Shown here one piece after another: positions 8,170 through 16,774 of a stretch of DNA of 64,000 nucleotides. The notes under the pieces were generated by a model. The model did no database searches. It was not told where the DNA came from and saw nothing but the letters and a program-made list of their open reading frames with translations. Origin of the DNA: Massilia yuzhufengensis (GTDB lineage Bacteria > Pseudomonadota > Gammaproteobacteria > Burkholderiales > Burkholderiaceae_D); the NCBI RefSeq assembly GCF_900112225.1, contig NZ_FOLD01000001.1:248001-312000 (forward strand). The letters run 5' to 3'. Within the stretch, counting starts at the first letter, position 1; every line of letters begins with the position of its first letter. Position numbers and translations under genes: made by a program.

Positions 8170-10415
8170 GGCGCTGGAACGTTATCCCGCTCCAGGATGG
8201 ACTTGGACACCACAAGGCAGAATGGGATGCGCTGAACCTTCGCCATTTCGGCAACCATCCTCTGCTGTCCAGTTTATTTGTCGAGGGCCTGCTGCGCGAA
8301 TTCGGGAACGGGGGGGAATTCCTGGTCGCCCTGGAAGACAGTGGAACCATACGCGCCATGGCCATCCTGCGCCGACGCAATCGCTTCATGTGGCAAAGCT
8401 TCTTGCCCGCTCAATGCCAGCTGGGACCGACCCTGGTGCCCGAAGCGGCCATGCTCGATGGCCTGGTCGCCAGCCTGCCGGGCCAGGTCTTGCAGCTCGA
8501 CTTGCTGTGCAACGATCCTCATTCGAACGACGTACTTGACGCGGCGCCGCGTGCAGCACGGCGGATGGCGCACGCGCTCACCATGAGCGTTTCCCTGGAA
8601 GGCAGTTTTTCCGACTACTGGGCCGGGCGTCCACGCAGCTTGGCAGGCAACCTGCGCCGCTACGCGCGGCGTGCCGAGGAGGACAAACTGGAGCCGCGCC
8701 TGGTTATGGTGACGGAGCCGGACCAGGTCGGGGCGGCGCTTGATCGCTATGCACGGCTGGAAGGCGCCGGCTGGAAAGGCAGGCGCGGCACGGCGCTGGA
8801 CTCGACGCGTGAACAGTACCGCTTCTATGAGGACCTGTTGCGCGCCGCTGCGCAGTGTGGGCGTGCGGCGGTCTACGAGATGTGGCTGGGAAACCGCTTG
8901 GCGGCATCGCGCTTTGCCTTGTCAGAAAACGGCACGCTGGTGATGCTCAAAACCTCATACGACGAGGACCTTGCGCGCTATGCGCCTGGTCGCCTGCTGT
9001 TGCGCGCGGCGATCGAGCACGCCTTCAACCGTTTCCCTGGCGGCAGGATTGAGTTCTGTACCGACGCCAGCGCCGACCAGCTCGAATGGGCGGACGGGTC
9101 GCGCTGGATCGAACACCTGAGCCTGTTCCGGAATCGTGCAGTGGAGGTCGTGCATCTCGCTTTCCAGGCCTGGCACGGGCCGCGCCGCCTGCGCGCACGC
9201 CGTAGCGAAGATGAGCCGCGTGACCACTCTTGCGACAGTGTTGTCGAGGTGTACGCGAGCCTTGACGCGTTGCCACCCGATGCGTGCGCCTTCCTGCAAA
9301 CGGCCGAATCGCGCAACATCGGCTTTGGACTCGACTGGTACCGCAACCTCGTGCGTACGGTGTATCGGGATCACGGGGGTTTGCGCTTGTACGTATTGCG
9401 GCACTCGAATAAGCCAGTTGCGGTGCTGCCGCTGCGGATCGAGCGTGCGCGCATTGGCTGGACTGCACATTCGCTCAGCAACTACTACACGACACTATAT
9501 GAACCGGTCCTGGCGCCGAATACGAAAGGTGCGGACCTCGTTCCCCTGCTCGACAAACTGCGCGCGGATTTCTCATGCCTGGGATCGTTGATGCTGGCGC
9601 CAATGGCGCATGGGTCGCATGCCTACGTCGTCCTGCTGGAAGCGCTCGCCCTTGGACGCTGGTTTCCGTTCGAGTACTTTGCGTTCGGCAACTGGTACGA
9701 GCCGGTACGCGGCAGTTGGCCTGACTATCTTGCAGAGCGCAAGAGCAACCTGCGCAGCACGATCAAAAGGATGGGCAAGAAATTCGCAGGTGAAGGCGGT
9801 GTGCTGGAAGTGGTGACCCGTCCCGAAGACATGCCCGAGGCCATCGCTGCCTATGAAAAAGTGTATGCCGCCAGCTGGAAAAATCCTGAACCGTTCAAGG
9901 AGTTCATGCCGGGCCTGCTGCAGACCTGCGCTGAGAAGGGAATGCTGCGCCTTGGTCTGGCCAGGCTGAACGGCGAGCCGGTCGCGGCCCAGGCATGGAT
10001 CGTGGGTCACGGGCGGGCCGAGATCTATAAAGTGGCCTATGACGAAGGATTCAAGGAATTCTCGCCGGGCACCCTGGTGACTGCGATGCTGGTCCAGCAT
10101 GTGATGGAAATCGACGAGGTAAGCGAAATCGATTACTTGATCGGTGATGACGCATACAAGAAGACCTGGATGAGCGAACGACGCGAACGCTGGGGCATTG
10201 TTGCTTATAACCTGCGCTCGCTACCTGGCATCCTGGGCTTCCTGCGTGAAGCATCGGGCCGTGCTTTCAAACATTTGCGTCATACCTTACGGCGCCGGGA
10301 ACGCTCCGCTGATACGTCGTCCCCGTCGGTCCAGCCTCCAATAACGGCGGCGTTATCCTCCAGAGTTCGACGGTGCACGGCGTTTGGGAAAATGTTTTCG
10401 AAAAAACCACAGTAG
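8166..10415 (+). CDS. Double GNAT (BioF2/FemAB-like) acyltransferase
   Basis: The ATG at 8166 overlaps the previous stop (ATGA); the protein has 749 residues. Two BioF2-like GNAT modules can be read in tandem. The first is around residues 150-300 (SLAGNLRRYARR, then the APGRLLLRAAIEHAF segment). The second is around 530-680 (RKSNLRSTIKRMGKK, then SPGTLVTAMLVQHV and IDYLIGDDAYKKTWM). Each is preceded by its own N-terminal half, so the gene looks like a fused duplication. Relatives transfer amino-acyl or acyl groups onto polysaccharide or peptidoglycan precursors. I infer that it attaches the group made by the ligase, decarboxylase and amidotransferase upstream. The exact donor and acceptor are unknown. 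Confidence 0.78.
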   Translation: MRRWNVIPLQDGLGHHKAEWDALNLRHFGNHPLLSSLFVEGLLREFGNGGEFLVALEDSGTIRAMAILRRRNRFMWQSFLPAQCQLGPTLVPEAAMLDGLVASLPGQVLQLDLLCNDPHSNDVLDAAPRAARRMAHALTMSVSLEGSFSDYWAGRPRSLAGNLRRYARRAEEDKLEPRLVMVTEPDQVGAALDRYARLEGAGWKGRRGTALDSTREQYRFYEDLLRAAAQCGRAAVYEMWLGNRLAASRFALSENGTLVMLKTSYDEDLARYAPGRLLLRAAIEHAFNRFPGGRIEFCTDASADQLEWADGSRWIEHLSLFRNRAVEVVHLAFQAWHGPRRLRARRSEDEPRDHSCDSVVEVYASLDALPPDACAFLQTAESRNIGFGLDWYRNLVRTVYRDHGGLRLYVLRHSNKPVAVLPLRIERARIGWTAHSLSNYYTTLYEPVLAPNTKGADLVPLLDKLRADFSCLGSLMLAPMAHGSHAYVVLLEALALGRWFPFEYFAFGNWYEPVRGSWPDYLAERKSNLRSTIKRMGKKFAGEGGVLEVVTRPEDMPEAIAAYEKVYAASWKNPEPFKEFMPGLLQTCAEKGMLRLGLARLNGEPVAAQAWIVGHGRAEIYKVAYDEGFKEFSPGTLVTAMLVQHVMEIDEVSEIDYLIGDDAYKKTWMSERRERWGIVAYNLRSLPGILGFLREASGRAFKHLRHTLRRRERSADTSSPSVQPPITAALSSRVRRCTAFGKMFSKKPQ

Positions 10416-10703
10416 GTAATATTTTTTCATACAAATATTACATTTCCTGTTGTTTTTCCCTCTAGAAATTGCTTTACTTGTAACCCACTGTTACAAAATT
10501 TCGTTGTTCCAACGCATTTTTTCACTGTTTATTGCCTCATGTCTATTTCCTCGTGGATAGATCATGCCTACAATCATTCCTGACTTTGAACGAAAGCACA
10601 GGGATCTTCCTCTATCCCTGCAAGAACTTTCGCTTATTCCACGGTAGTGTATGTGTGACAACTGCGTCCGCTGGGCACCTTAAATTCTTCAGTTCTTTTT
10701 CTT
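10416..10703 (+). other. AT-rich intergenic leader
   Basis: This stretch separates the acyltransferase gene from the Tat lipoprotein gene and is much richer in A and T than the flanks. An imperfect hairpin lies at 10599-10620 (CAGGGAT paired with ATCCCTG, 8-base loop) without a T-run, so it is more likely a leader structure than a terminator. I see no convincing sigma-54 promoter and no small gene here. Confidence 0.4.
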
Positions 10704-13700
10704 ATGGTAGACATGGTTAACACTAAACGTCGAGATTTTCTGCGTCGCTCGGGCGCAATGGCTGCAGTCGGTGCACTGACCGCATGCGGCGGCAGCACCG
10801 ATTCGTTCGAAGCTGACGGTGCTACCAGCTTGGGAGAAGGCACGCCGGTCACCACGCTGAGCACAATGTCCTCGAGTGCGGCCGCACTTGCTCCGCTGGC
10901 CGACGCAAATTTCACACTAAAAAGCGCGGCTGCTCAAGCACGTGCGCCCTACACCCTGGGCTATGCATTCCAACAAGGTGACGTGCCCAGGGGCAGCAGT
11001 GTCACTGCCGATGTCGGCACGCTACAGGTCATTCCAAAGAACGCCTGGCCTGACGGCTCGCTCAAGTTCGCAGTACTGTCCGGCATCATCGACCTTGCCG
11101 CGAACACGCCGAAGACTATTAATCTGAGCCGCAGCACGGCGCCTGCGACCGGCACGCCACTGGACACCCTGCGCCTGCGGTTCACCAACATCATCGCCGA
11201 AGTGGGCACCGATGCGTTCGGCAGCGCTCGCTGGTCCGGCGCCGATTGGGATACGCCGTTCGCCAGCTGGGTCTCGGGTCCGATCATGTCGTCCTGGATT
11301 TACCGTAAGCCGATCGGCGTCGACAAGCACCTCGTCGCCTGGCTCGAGGTCCGTCTCTTCAACAACGGCATGGTCGAAGTTCTCCCATGGATCGAGAATG
11401 GCTACCTACAGGTTGCCGCCCCCACCAACAAGCTGACGCGTTACACTTTTACCCTCGGGAAAACCCAGCGTTTCTCCGCCACGATTGACCTGAAGCACCA
11501 TCAGCGTACTCCGCTGATCAGCGGCGCGGCGCTGTCGTACTGGCTTTCCGGTGACGCGACCGTTGTTCCGACGCATAATAAGGCTTACCTGCAGGCGACC
11601 GAATTGGTGCCGAGCTATATGGCGAAGATTGCCGGCACGTCAGCTATCGTGAAAGGCTTGGTCGCTTCCTACCAGCCACTTCAGGCCGGTAACTTCAAGT
11701 TTGATCAGGACAACATGGCCTCATCAGGCTATCAGGAGCCAATCGGTCTGCTGCCTCAGCACGATGTTCTCTATCTGACCAGCGATGCGCCAGAAGCCTA
11801 TGGGGCCGTGGTCCGTAATGGCTTCTCTGCCGGCCGCTGGGGTATCCACTATCGCGACGAGACCACCAACCGGCCTCTGCGCTTTTCTAGTTATCCGACA
11901 CTAAACATTGGTGATAATCAAGCCTTCAAGGACAATGGCGGTTCGACTGCCGGCCGCTATACCCCTGCGCCAACCGGGGGCAACCCACCCGGTTGGGATG
12001 TTGCACATAGCCCGTCCGTCGGCTATCTGGCGTATCTCGTGACCGCGCGATTTTACTTCATGGAGGAAGTGCAGTTCGCCGCTACCGCCAACTATCTCGG
12101 CAATGGTGACAACACCTCCCTGCGTACCGGCAGTAAAGGTCTGGTGCAAACTGCCGTGAGCGCGTGGCAGACCCGTTCGGCAGCTTGGGATTGGCGTGCG
12201 AAAGTACAGGCGTTGGCGGTCACTCCGGACAACGACACCGCATTGCGTAGCGAGTTCATTGCATCGGTCGAGGCGAATATTGAACATTTCCATGGCCGCT
12301 ACGTTGCCCAGCCAAACAATCCGTTTGGTTGGATCAAGCCGGGTGAAAGCTATGACAATACCCTGCGTCCAGGTGCCCCATGGCAGCAGGATTTCGTAAC
12401 CGCCGCGTTCGGTTACTCGGTGTCGCTTGGACTGCCAATTTCGAGTGCTGCAAGCAGCAAATTGGCAGCCTTCTTCCAATGGAAGGCAAAAAGCGCGGTG
12501 ATGAGGTTAGGTGATAAATCAGGTTTCTGGTACGTCAACGCGGTTCCCTACCAAGTCATGATTTCGCCCGCGGCCCTGCCCGACTACGACCGGGGTACCG
12601 GGCCGTGGTATACGACCGACGCTCAGGTGTATGCGGCAACCTACGCGAATCCGCCAGCGTGGCTCGGCAAGTCGGAGGGTGTACTGGCTGCCGAGTACAT
12701 GCCAGGTGTCGACGCCATGTGGGGCAACTTAATGCCGGCCATCGCCTACGCTGTGCGTCACGGTGTACCGGGTGCCCAGGAAGCCTATGGACGGATGGTT
12801 AGCGCCAGCAACTGGGGGACATTGCGCGATGCATTTGGTGGACGCCCAGTGTGGTCGGTGCAGCCCGCTAAGATGTTACCTGTAGAGGTCCCAGTCGCAA
12901 TGCCTACCCCGAGCGGTACGCCGGCATGGCTGGCTGGCGCGGCTGTCGGCCAGTGGGTCGAGATTGCCAACACTGCCGGTGCCGGCGGTGCTGCAATGGC
13001 GTATAGCGGTTTTGCTTACCGTGACGACACCAACGAGATCATGATCGCGGCGGCTGGCGGGCACGGCGATGCGTTCGATAACCGTGTAGTGTCGCTGCGC
13101 TTAACTGCGGATGCTCCTGCATGGACCCAGCGCATGGCACCGAGCACGGCGATTGCAATGGACGTTCCTTATTATCCTGACGGTAAACCGACCTCCCGTC
13201 ACCTGTACAGCTCGGTTCACTTTGTTCCGCAAGTCAATCGTTTGATGGTTTTCGGTATCAAGGGAGCTTACGGCAATGCCCATGATTTTTCCACGGTGGA
13301 TGCCTTCAACCCCGATACCAATACTTGGGATGCGCCAGGTTCGTGGCAGAACATGCCTTCCGGTCACCTTGGCGCTGTCAAGGTGCGCGCAACAGGCGAT
13401 ATTTGGAGCAGCTTCCTGGCAAAATGGTCGCCGGTGACCAAAACCTGGACCCAGCCGATCACGACTCGTACTGATACAGTGCGCGCACCAATAGCTCACG
13501 ATTCGTTGCGCAACCAGCTGTTTACCATGAACTGGGGTGACGGCCAGGGCTATGGAACACCGAAGCTGTTCACCAGTATCGTACCGTGTAACGGGTCAGT
13601 ACAAATCAGCATCAGGCTCAATCCGAGTGCTGCACTCTCGAGCTTGGAGGCAGAGCAGCCTTCCTATGCTGGTATGGACTATGACGTTGCAAATGACCGC

Positions 13701-13925
13701 TTCTTGTTCTACTGCGGTCAAGGAGCGAGCGCCGGCAGGATATACGTGGTGAAGCCGAACGCCGGTACGAACTGGGACATCAGCATCCTGCCGAGCAGCG
13801 GCAAACTGCCCCCGGCCACGCTGGGAGACGGTGTACATACGCGCTTCCGTTTTATTCCGGCTTTGAACGGGTTTGTGCTACTGCCAAATGGTCACTCGAA
13901 CTTGTTCTTCATCCGTACCGCCTGA
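10704..13925 (+). CDS. Large Tat-exported lipoprotein with C-terminal propeller-like domain
   Basis: This 1073-residue protein of unknown function begins with a twin-arginine signal (KRRDFLRR, residues 8-15) that ends in a lipobox, LTAC, with Cys28. It is therefore predicted to be a folded-exported lipoprotein. Residues about 80-740 form an unrecognised region rich in Trp, Tyr and Pro, with a YWLSGD segment and many aromatic patches that suggest a carbohydrate-binding or toroidal carbohydrate-active fold. From about 750 to the end, repeated blocks with GGHGD, DAFNPDTNTWD and NGHSNLFF look like Kelch or galactose-oxidase-type beta-propeller blades. An in-frame ATG at 10713 is an alternative start. 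Its base composition is lower in GC than the operon before it. A role in binding, trimming or tethering the polymer is my inference. Confidence 0.72.
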   Translation: MVDMVNTKRRDFLRRSGAMAAVGALTACGGSTDSFEADGATSLGEGTPVTTLSTMSSSAAALAPLADANFTLKSAAAQARAPYTLGYAFQQGDVPRGSSVTADVGTLQVIPKNAWPDGSLKFAVLSGIIDLAANTPKTINLSRSTAPATGTPLDTLRLRFTNIIAEVGTDAFGSARWSGADWDTPFASWVSGPIMSSWIYRKPIGVDKHLVAWLEVRLFNNGMVEVLPWIENGYLQVAAPTNKLTRYTFTLGKTQRFSATIDLKHHQRTPLISGAALSYWLSGDATVVPTHNKAYLQATELVPSYMAKIAGTSAIVKGLVASYQPLQAGNFKFDQDNMASSGYQEPIGLLPQHDVLYLTSDAPEAYGAVVRNGFSAGRWGIHYRDETTNRPLRFSSYPTLNIGDNQAFKDNGGSTAGRYTPAPTGGNPPGWDVAHSPSVGYLAYLVTARFYFMEEVQFAATANYLGNGDNTSLRTGSKGLVQTAVSAWQTRSAAWDWRAKVQALAVTPDNDTALRSEFIASVEANIEHFHGRYVAQPNNPFGWIKPGESYDNTLRPGAPWQQDFVTAAFGYSVSLGLPISSAASSKLAAFFQWKAKSAVMRLGDKSGFWYVNAVPYQVMISPAALPDYDRGTGPWYTTDAQVYAATYANPPAWLGKSEGVLAAEYMPGVDAMWGNLMPAIAYAVRHGVPGAQEAYGRMVSASNWGTLRDAFGGRPVWSVQPAKMLPVEVPVAMPTPSGTPAWLAGAAVGQWVEIANTAGAGGAAMAYSGFAYRDDTNEIMIAAAGGHGDAFDNRVVSLRLTADAPAWTQRMAPSTAIAMDVPYYPDGKPTSRHLYSSVHFVPQVNRLMVFGIKGAYGNAHDFSTVDAFNPDTNTWDAPGSWQNMPSGHLGAVKVRATGDIWSSFLAKWSPVTKTWTQPITTRTDTVRAPIAHDSLRNQLFTMNWGDGQGYGTPKLFTSIVPCNGSVQISIRLNPSAALSSLEAEQPSYAGMDYDVANDRFLFYCGQGASAGRIYVVKPNAGTNWDISILPSSGKLPPATLGDGVHTRFRFIPALNGFVLLPNGHSNLFFIRTA

Positions 13926-14323
13926 TGCGGTGAGGTGATAGAGCGGTAGCGTAAGCCTCGCAGTACTGCGTCGTCCCGGCAGGCCCGTAGTGTCGCTTAA
14001 ACTGCCGTCGGCAACTCCGCGTTATTGGTCTGGGTCGAAGTACAGCCAAAAAGATGCCCCGCGAGAGCGGGGCATCTTTGTTCAGCATGTGTACAAATCT
14101 TTTGGATTCATCCGCAGATAGCGCTGGCGCAGTATTTGATTTGTGCGGTAAAAGAACAGCCTAGCCGAGTTCGACATTTGACATATTTCTTTGTTGACCG
14201 TCTTCCGCGATTCTGGGTAGTTTTCGCGTGCGCGAGATGCAACGGGGAAAACCAAGCGATGAGCGTGGATGTTTCCGTCGTCAACACCTCATCTCTGACG
14301 CAAGAATATTCTGAAGTGCCTGC
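13926..14323. other. Intergenic region between converging genes
   Basis: About 400 bases separate the Tat lipoprotein gene from the converging glycosyltransferase gene. A strong hairpin terminator lies at 14050-14079. Beyond that I see only AT-leaning sequence with short open frames that lack ribosome-binding sites and coding character, so I call no gene here. Confidence 0.5.
14050..14079 (+). terminator. Rho-independent terminator hairpin
   Basis: A perfect 13-bp stem, AAAGATGCCCCGC (14050-14062) with GCGGGGCATCTTT (14067-14079), closes on a GAGA tetraloop. The right arm ends in TTT followed by GTT. It lies about 125 bases after the Tat lipoprotein stop. Because the stem begins with A and ends with T it may work in both directions and also end the minus-strand operon, although that gene stops before reaching it. 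Confidence 0.8.
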
Positions 14324-15262
14324 CTAGATATCCAGGTAATGCGGCCCTTTGTTTCCGCACTGTCTTGCACTCGAGAAAATCTTACGAGTTTGCGCCAAGA
14401 CACGAACCGTAGCCAGAACATAGGCGCATGCCGAACGCCAATCGTGATCAACAATCAGCCGTCCTAACGGGTGGATGATCCCGGATGATAGAAGGCGTGT
14501 AAATTTTCCGAATGTGGAACCTAATGGTAGCTTCATGTCGATCAGCAGGTCCGAGCGTGCCCGCTCCGACAGGTTCCAGATTTGCGTTGCCAAGCCGCTC
14601 TTAGGACGGGGTGAGCGTGCGCGCAAATGAACGATCTGGCTGGTCGGCACTAGCGCGAAACGCTGACCCATATGTTCAAAGCGGTTGATTAGGTCATCGT
14701 CTTCGCCATACATGAAAAACAGCGGATCGAATCCGCCGACTGTGAAAAAGGTACTAGTGCGGACAAACCACGCTGCGGCGTTGATGCCGCGTATGTCGTA
14801 GTGACTTTTGACTAATCCAAGACAGGCGTCTGATAAATAGGAGGGCGCATAACGTTGCAGATAACTCTTCTGAGTATTAGGGTCCAGCGTGTGAAGGTCA
14901 GGACTGCAGTGCAACGGAGTTGCAATCATGTAGTCTGGGTTGGCGTCCATAAATGTCGCAAGCTGCGCGATCGCGTTCGGTGTCACGAATGCATCTTGGT
15001 TCAACAGGAATATATAATCGGCCTTTTGTGCGATTGCCAAGCTGATCCCCACATTGTTGCCAATGCCAAAACCGGTATTGTCGGCTTGGGTGACCAAGAT
15101 AGTTTCTGGGAATTCACGGCGAACGATCTCTGCAGTATCATCGAGCGAAGCGTTATCGATGACGACCGACGTGCATGGCATAGTGCTCGCACGCAAGGAT
15201 GCGAGTGCCTGTCGAATCCATGGAGCCCCATTATAGGTGACGATAACAACGTAGATTTTCAC
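14324..15262 (-). CDS. Glycosyltransferase family 2, rhamnosyltransferase-like
   Basis: This 312-residue GT-A enzyme begins with VVIVTYNG and has VVIDNASLDD and FLLNQDAF, the last being the DxD-equivalent metal site near residue 92. A GEDDDLINR segment near 185 matches the acceptor-side ED motif. Such enzymes add rhamnose or similar sugars to lipid-linked repeat units at the cytoplasmic face. The start is GTG at 15262, overlapping the flippase stop codon by 4 bases (GTGA), so the two genes are coupled. It is the last gene of the minus-strand polymer operon. Confidence 0.88.
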   Translation of the reverse strand: MKIYVVIVTYNGAPWIRQALASLRASTMPCTSVVIDNASLDDTAEIVRREFPETILVTQADNTGFGIGNNVGISLAIAQKADYIFLLNQDAFVTPNAIAQLATFMDANPDYMIATPLHCSPDLHTLDPNTQKSYLQRYAPSYLSDACLGLVKSHYDIRGINAAAWFVRTSTFFTVGGFDPLFFMYGEDDDLINRFEHMGQRFALVPTSQIVHLRARSPRPKSGLATQIWNLSERARSDLLIDMKLPLGSTFGKFTRLLSSGIIHPLGRLIVDHDWRSACAYVLATVRVLAQTRKIFSSARQCGNKGPHYLDI

Positions 15263-16734
15263 GGGCGGGTCGCTTTCGTTAGCGCTAATGATGGAAATTT
15301 GTTACCCACAAGTATGACCAGCTCATCGAACAAGGTATGTTTGAGGAACCACAGCAGTAAAAGCCAGCTTGCGGTGGTCACGGCCACGCAGGCGAAAAAC
15401 AGCGGATAGGGTAGGAGTCCTTCGGCAGGACGCACCGACCACGAAATTGCGGCAGCGGGCCCTAGGCTGAGTCCCGCCAAGGCGCTGTTCTGCATGACGG
15501 CCTTGACAAGCGCGGCGAAGTTGGTCGGCAGGCAGGCCTGCTTGAACGCGTAGAAATACGGTACGGCCAATGCGGCGATTATTGCGAACACAATCGCGTA
15601 CGATATCAGGTCGCGATAGAAATACACCGCGGCGATGAGCGCTAGCGCCTTGATTGGCTGAATGATAAGGTCGGCCATCGAGACCAGGCGGGAATGGCCT
15701 GCAGCCAGCATCAGGGTAGGAATCAGGCTGTTCAAGGCTGAAAACGCGCCTGCTAGGCAGAACCAAGGTACAAGTTGCGCCGCGGCGTCCCATTGTGGAC
15801 CGAACATCAGGTGCAACACTTCGAGCGAAAATAGCGCTACAAAACCATAAAAGGGCCAAGCAACACCGAGCACAGCCGACAGGCTGCTGGTGTGCTGGTG
15901 CTCGAGTGCGTGCCCTTCGCGGTGTAGGCGTGCAAATGCTGGATAGGCCACCGTGCGAATCGTGCCCATGATGTCGCGGTGGAACAGGTTCATGAGGCCT
16001 TGGGCACGACTGGCCACCGCCACTTGTGTGAAATTCAACACTTTGCCGACGACCAGGCTGTTGATGTCCATCGATACTGCGGTGACGATATTGGCCATCG
16101 TAACCGGGCCGCCGAAGCTGACCACGGCGCGCCAGTTGCGCAGATGGGGTCGCTGCAGGTAGTGTCTGCCCCCGGCCATCAGGGCTCCCGCCAAGATGAC
16201 CAAGTTGCTGACCACCTCGCCCCATGCCAGGCTCCACGAGCCCATTCCCGCCCATGCCAGGCCAAGGGTGATCGAGGTCGAGCCGACGCCAGCGGCAATA
16301 TTGATCCGCATTAGCACATTGAATTGCATTTCGCGCCGCATCACCGCGATGATAATCGAGCTGAACGGCATGATCAGGAAGTTGAGGGCGATAATGTGGA
16401 CGATGTCGGTTAGCGCTTCCTGACGGTAGAACTGACCGACCAGCGGTGCGCCTAGGCCGACCACCAGAAAAAGGCCGCCGCCCAGCAGCAACGACAGGCC
16501 AAAGGCGACGGCAATGTCGTCGCGTTCCAACGTCTTGCGCTGGATCAAGTAGCTGACCAGGCCGAAATCCCGTATGACCTGGCAGATGCTGATCAAGGCC
16601 ATCGACACCGAATACAGGCCGATCTCCTCGGGAGTCAGGAGCCGTGCGAGCAGGGTGAAGGAGAGCAGGTTGAGTGCCAGCAGCAGGTAGCGCTCCAGGA
16701 ACACGAAGCCCAGGGATTTACGTACAGTCGTCAT
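15259..16734 (-). CDS. Wzx-type polysaccharide flippase (MOP superfamily)
   Basis: This 491-residue protein has 12 or more hydrophobic segments spread evenly along its length, as expected for a MATE/MOP-fold repeat-unit flippase. The N-terminal part (FLERYLLLALNLLSFTLLAR, then LTPEEIGLYSVS) is typical of polysaccharide flippases of the MviN/RfbX type. It would move undecaprenyl-linked repeat units to the periplasm for the polymerase. It is the only Wzx candidate in the window, which supports a Wzx/Wzy pathway together with the ligase/polymerase at 827-2140. It lies 40 bases downstream of the next glycosyltransferase gene. Confidence 0.9.
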   Translation of the reverse strand: MTTVRKSLGFVFLERYLLLALNLLSFTLLARLLTPEEIGLYSVSMALISICQVIRDFGLVSYLIQRKTLERDDIAVAFGLSLLLGGGLFLVVGLGAPLVGQFYRQEALTDIVHIIALNFLIMPFSSIIIAVMRREMQFNVLMRINIAAGVGSTSITLGLAWAGMGSWSLAWGEVVSNLVILAGALMAGGRHYLQRPHLRNWRAVVSFGGPVTMANIVTAVSMDINSLVVGKVLNFTQVAVASRAQGLMNLFHRDIMGTIRTVAYPAFARLHREGHALEHQHTSSLSAVLGVAWPFYGFVALFSLEVLHLMFGPQWDAAAQLVPWFCLAGAFSALNSLIPTLMLAAGHSRLVSMADLIIQPIKALALIAAVYFYRDLISYAIVFAIIAALAVPYFYAFKQACLPTNFAALVKAVMQNSALAGLSLGPAAAISWSVRPAEGLLPYPLFFACVAVTTASWLLLLWFLKHTLFDELVILVGNKFPSLALTKATRP

Positions 16735-16774
16735 GGTTCAATGTGCTCGGTACAAACGTTCGTGGTGCATGGGA

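Noticed and set aside
14025..14327. Possible 100-residue gene between 14025 and 14327
   Set aside because: It runs through the terminator hairpin, lacks a ribosome-binding site and has no coding character.
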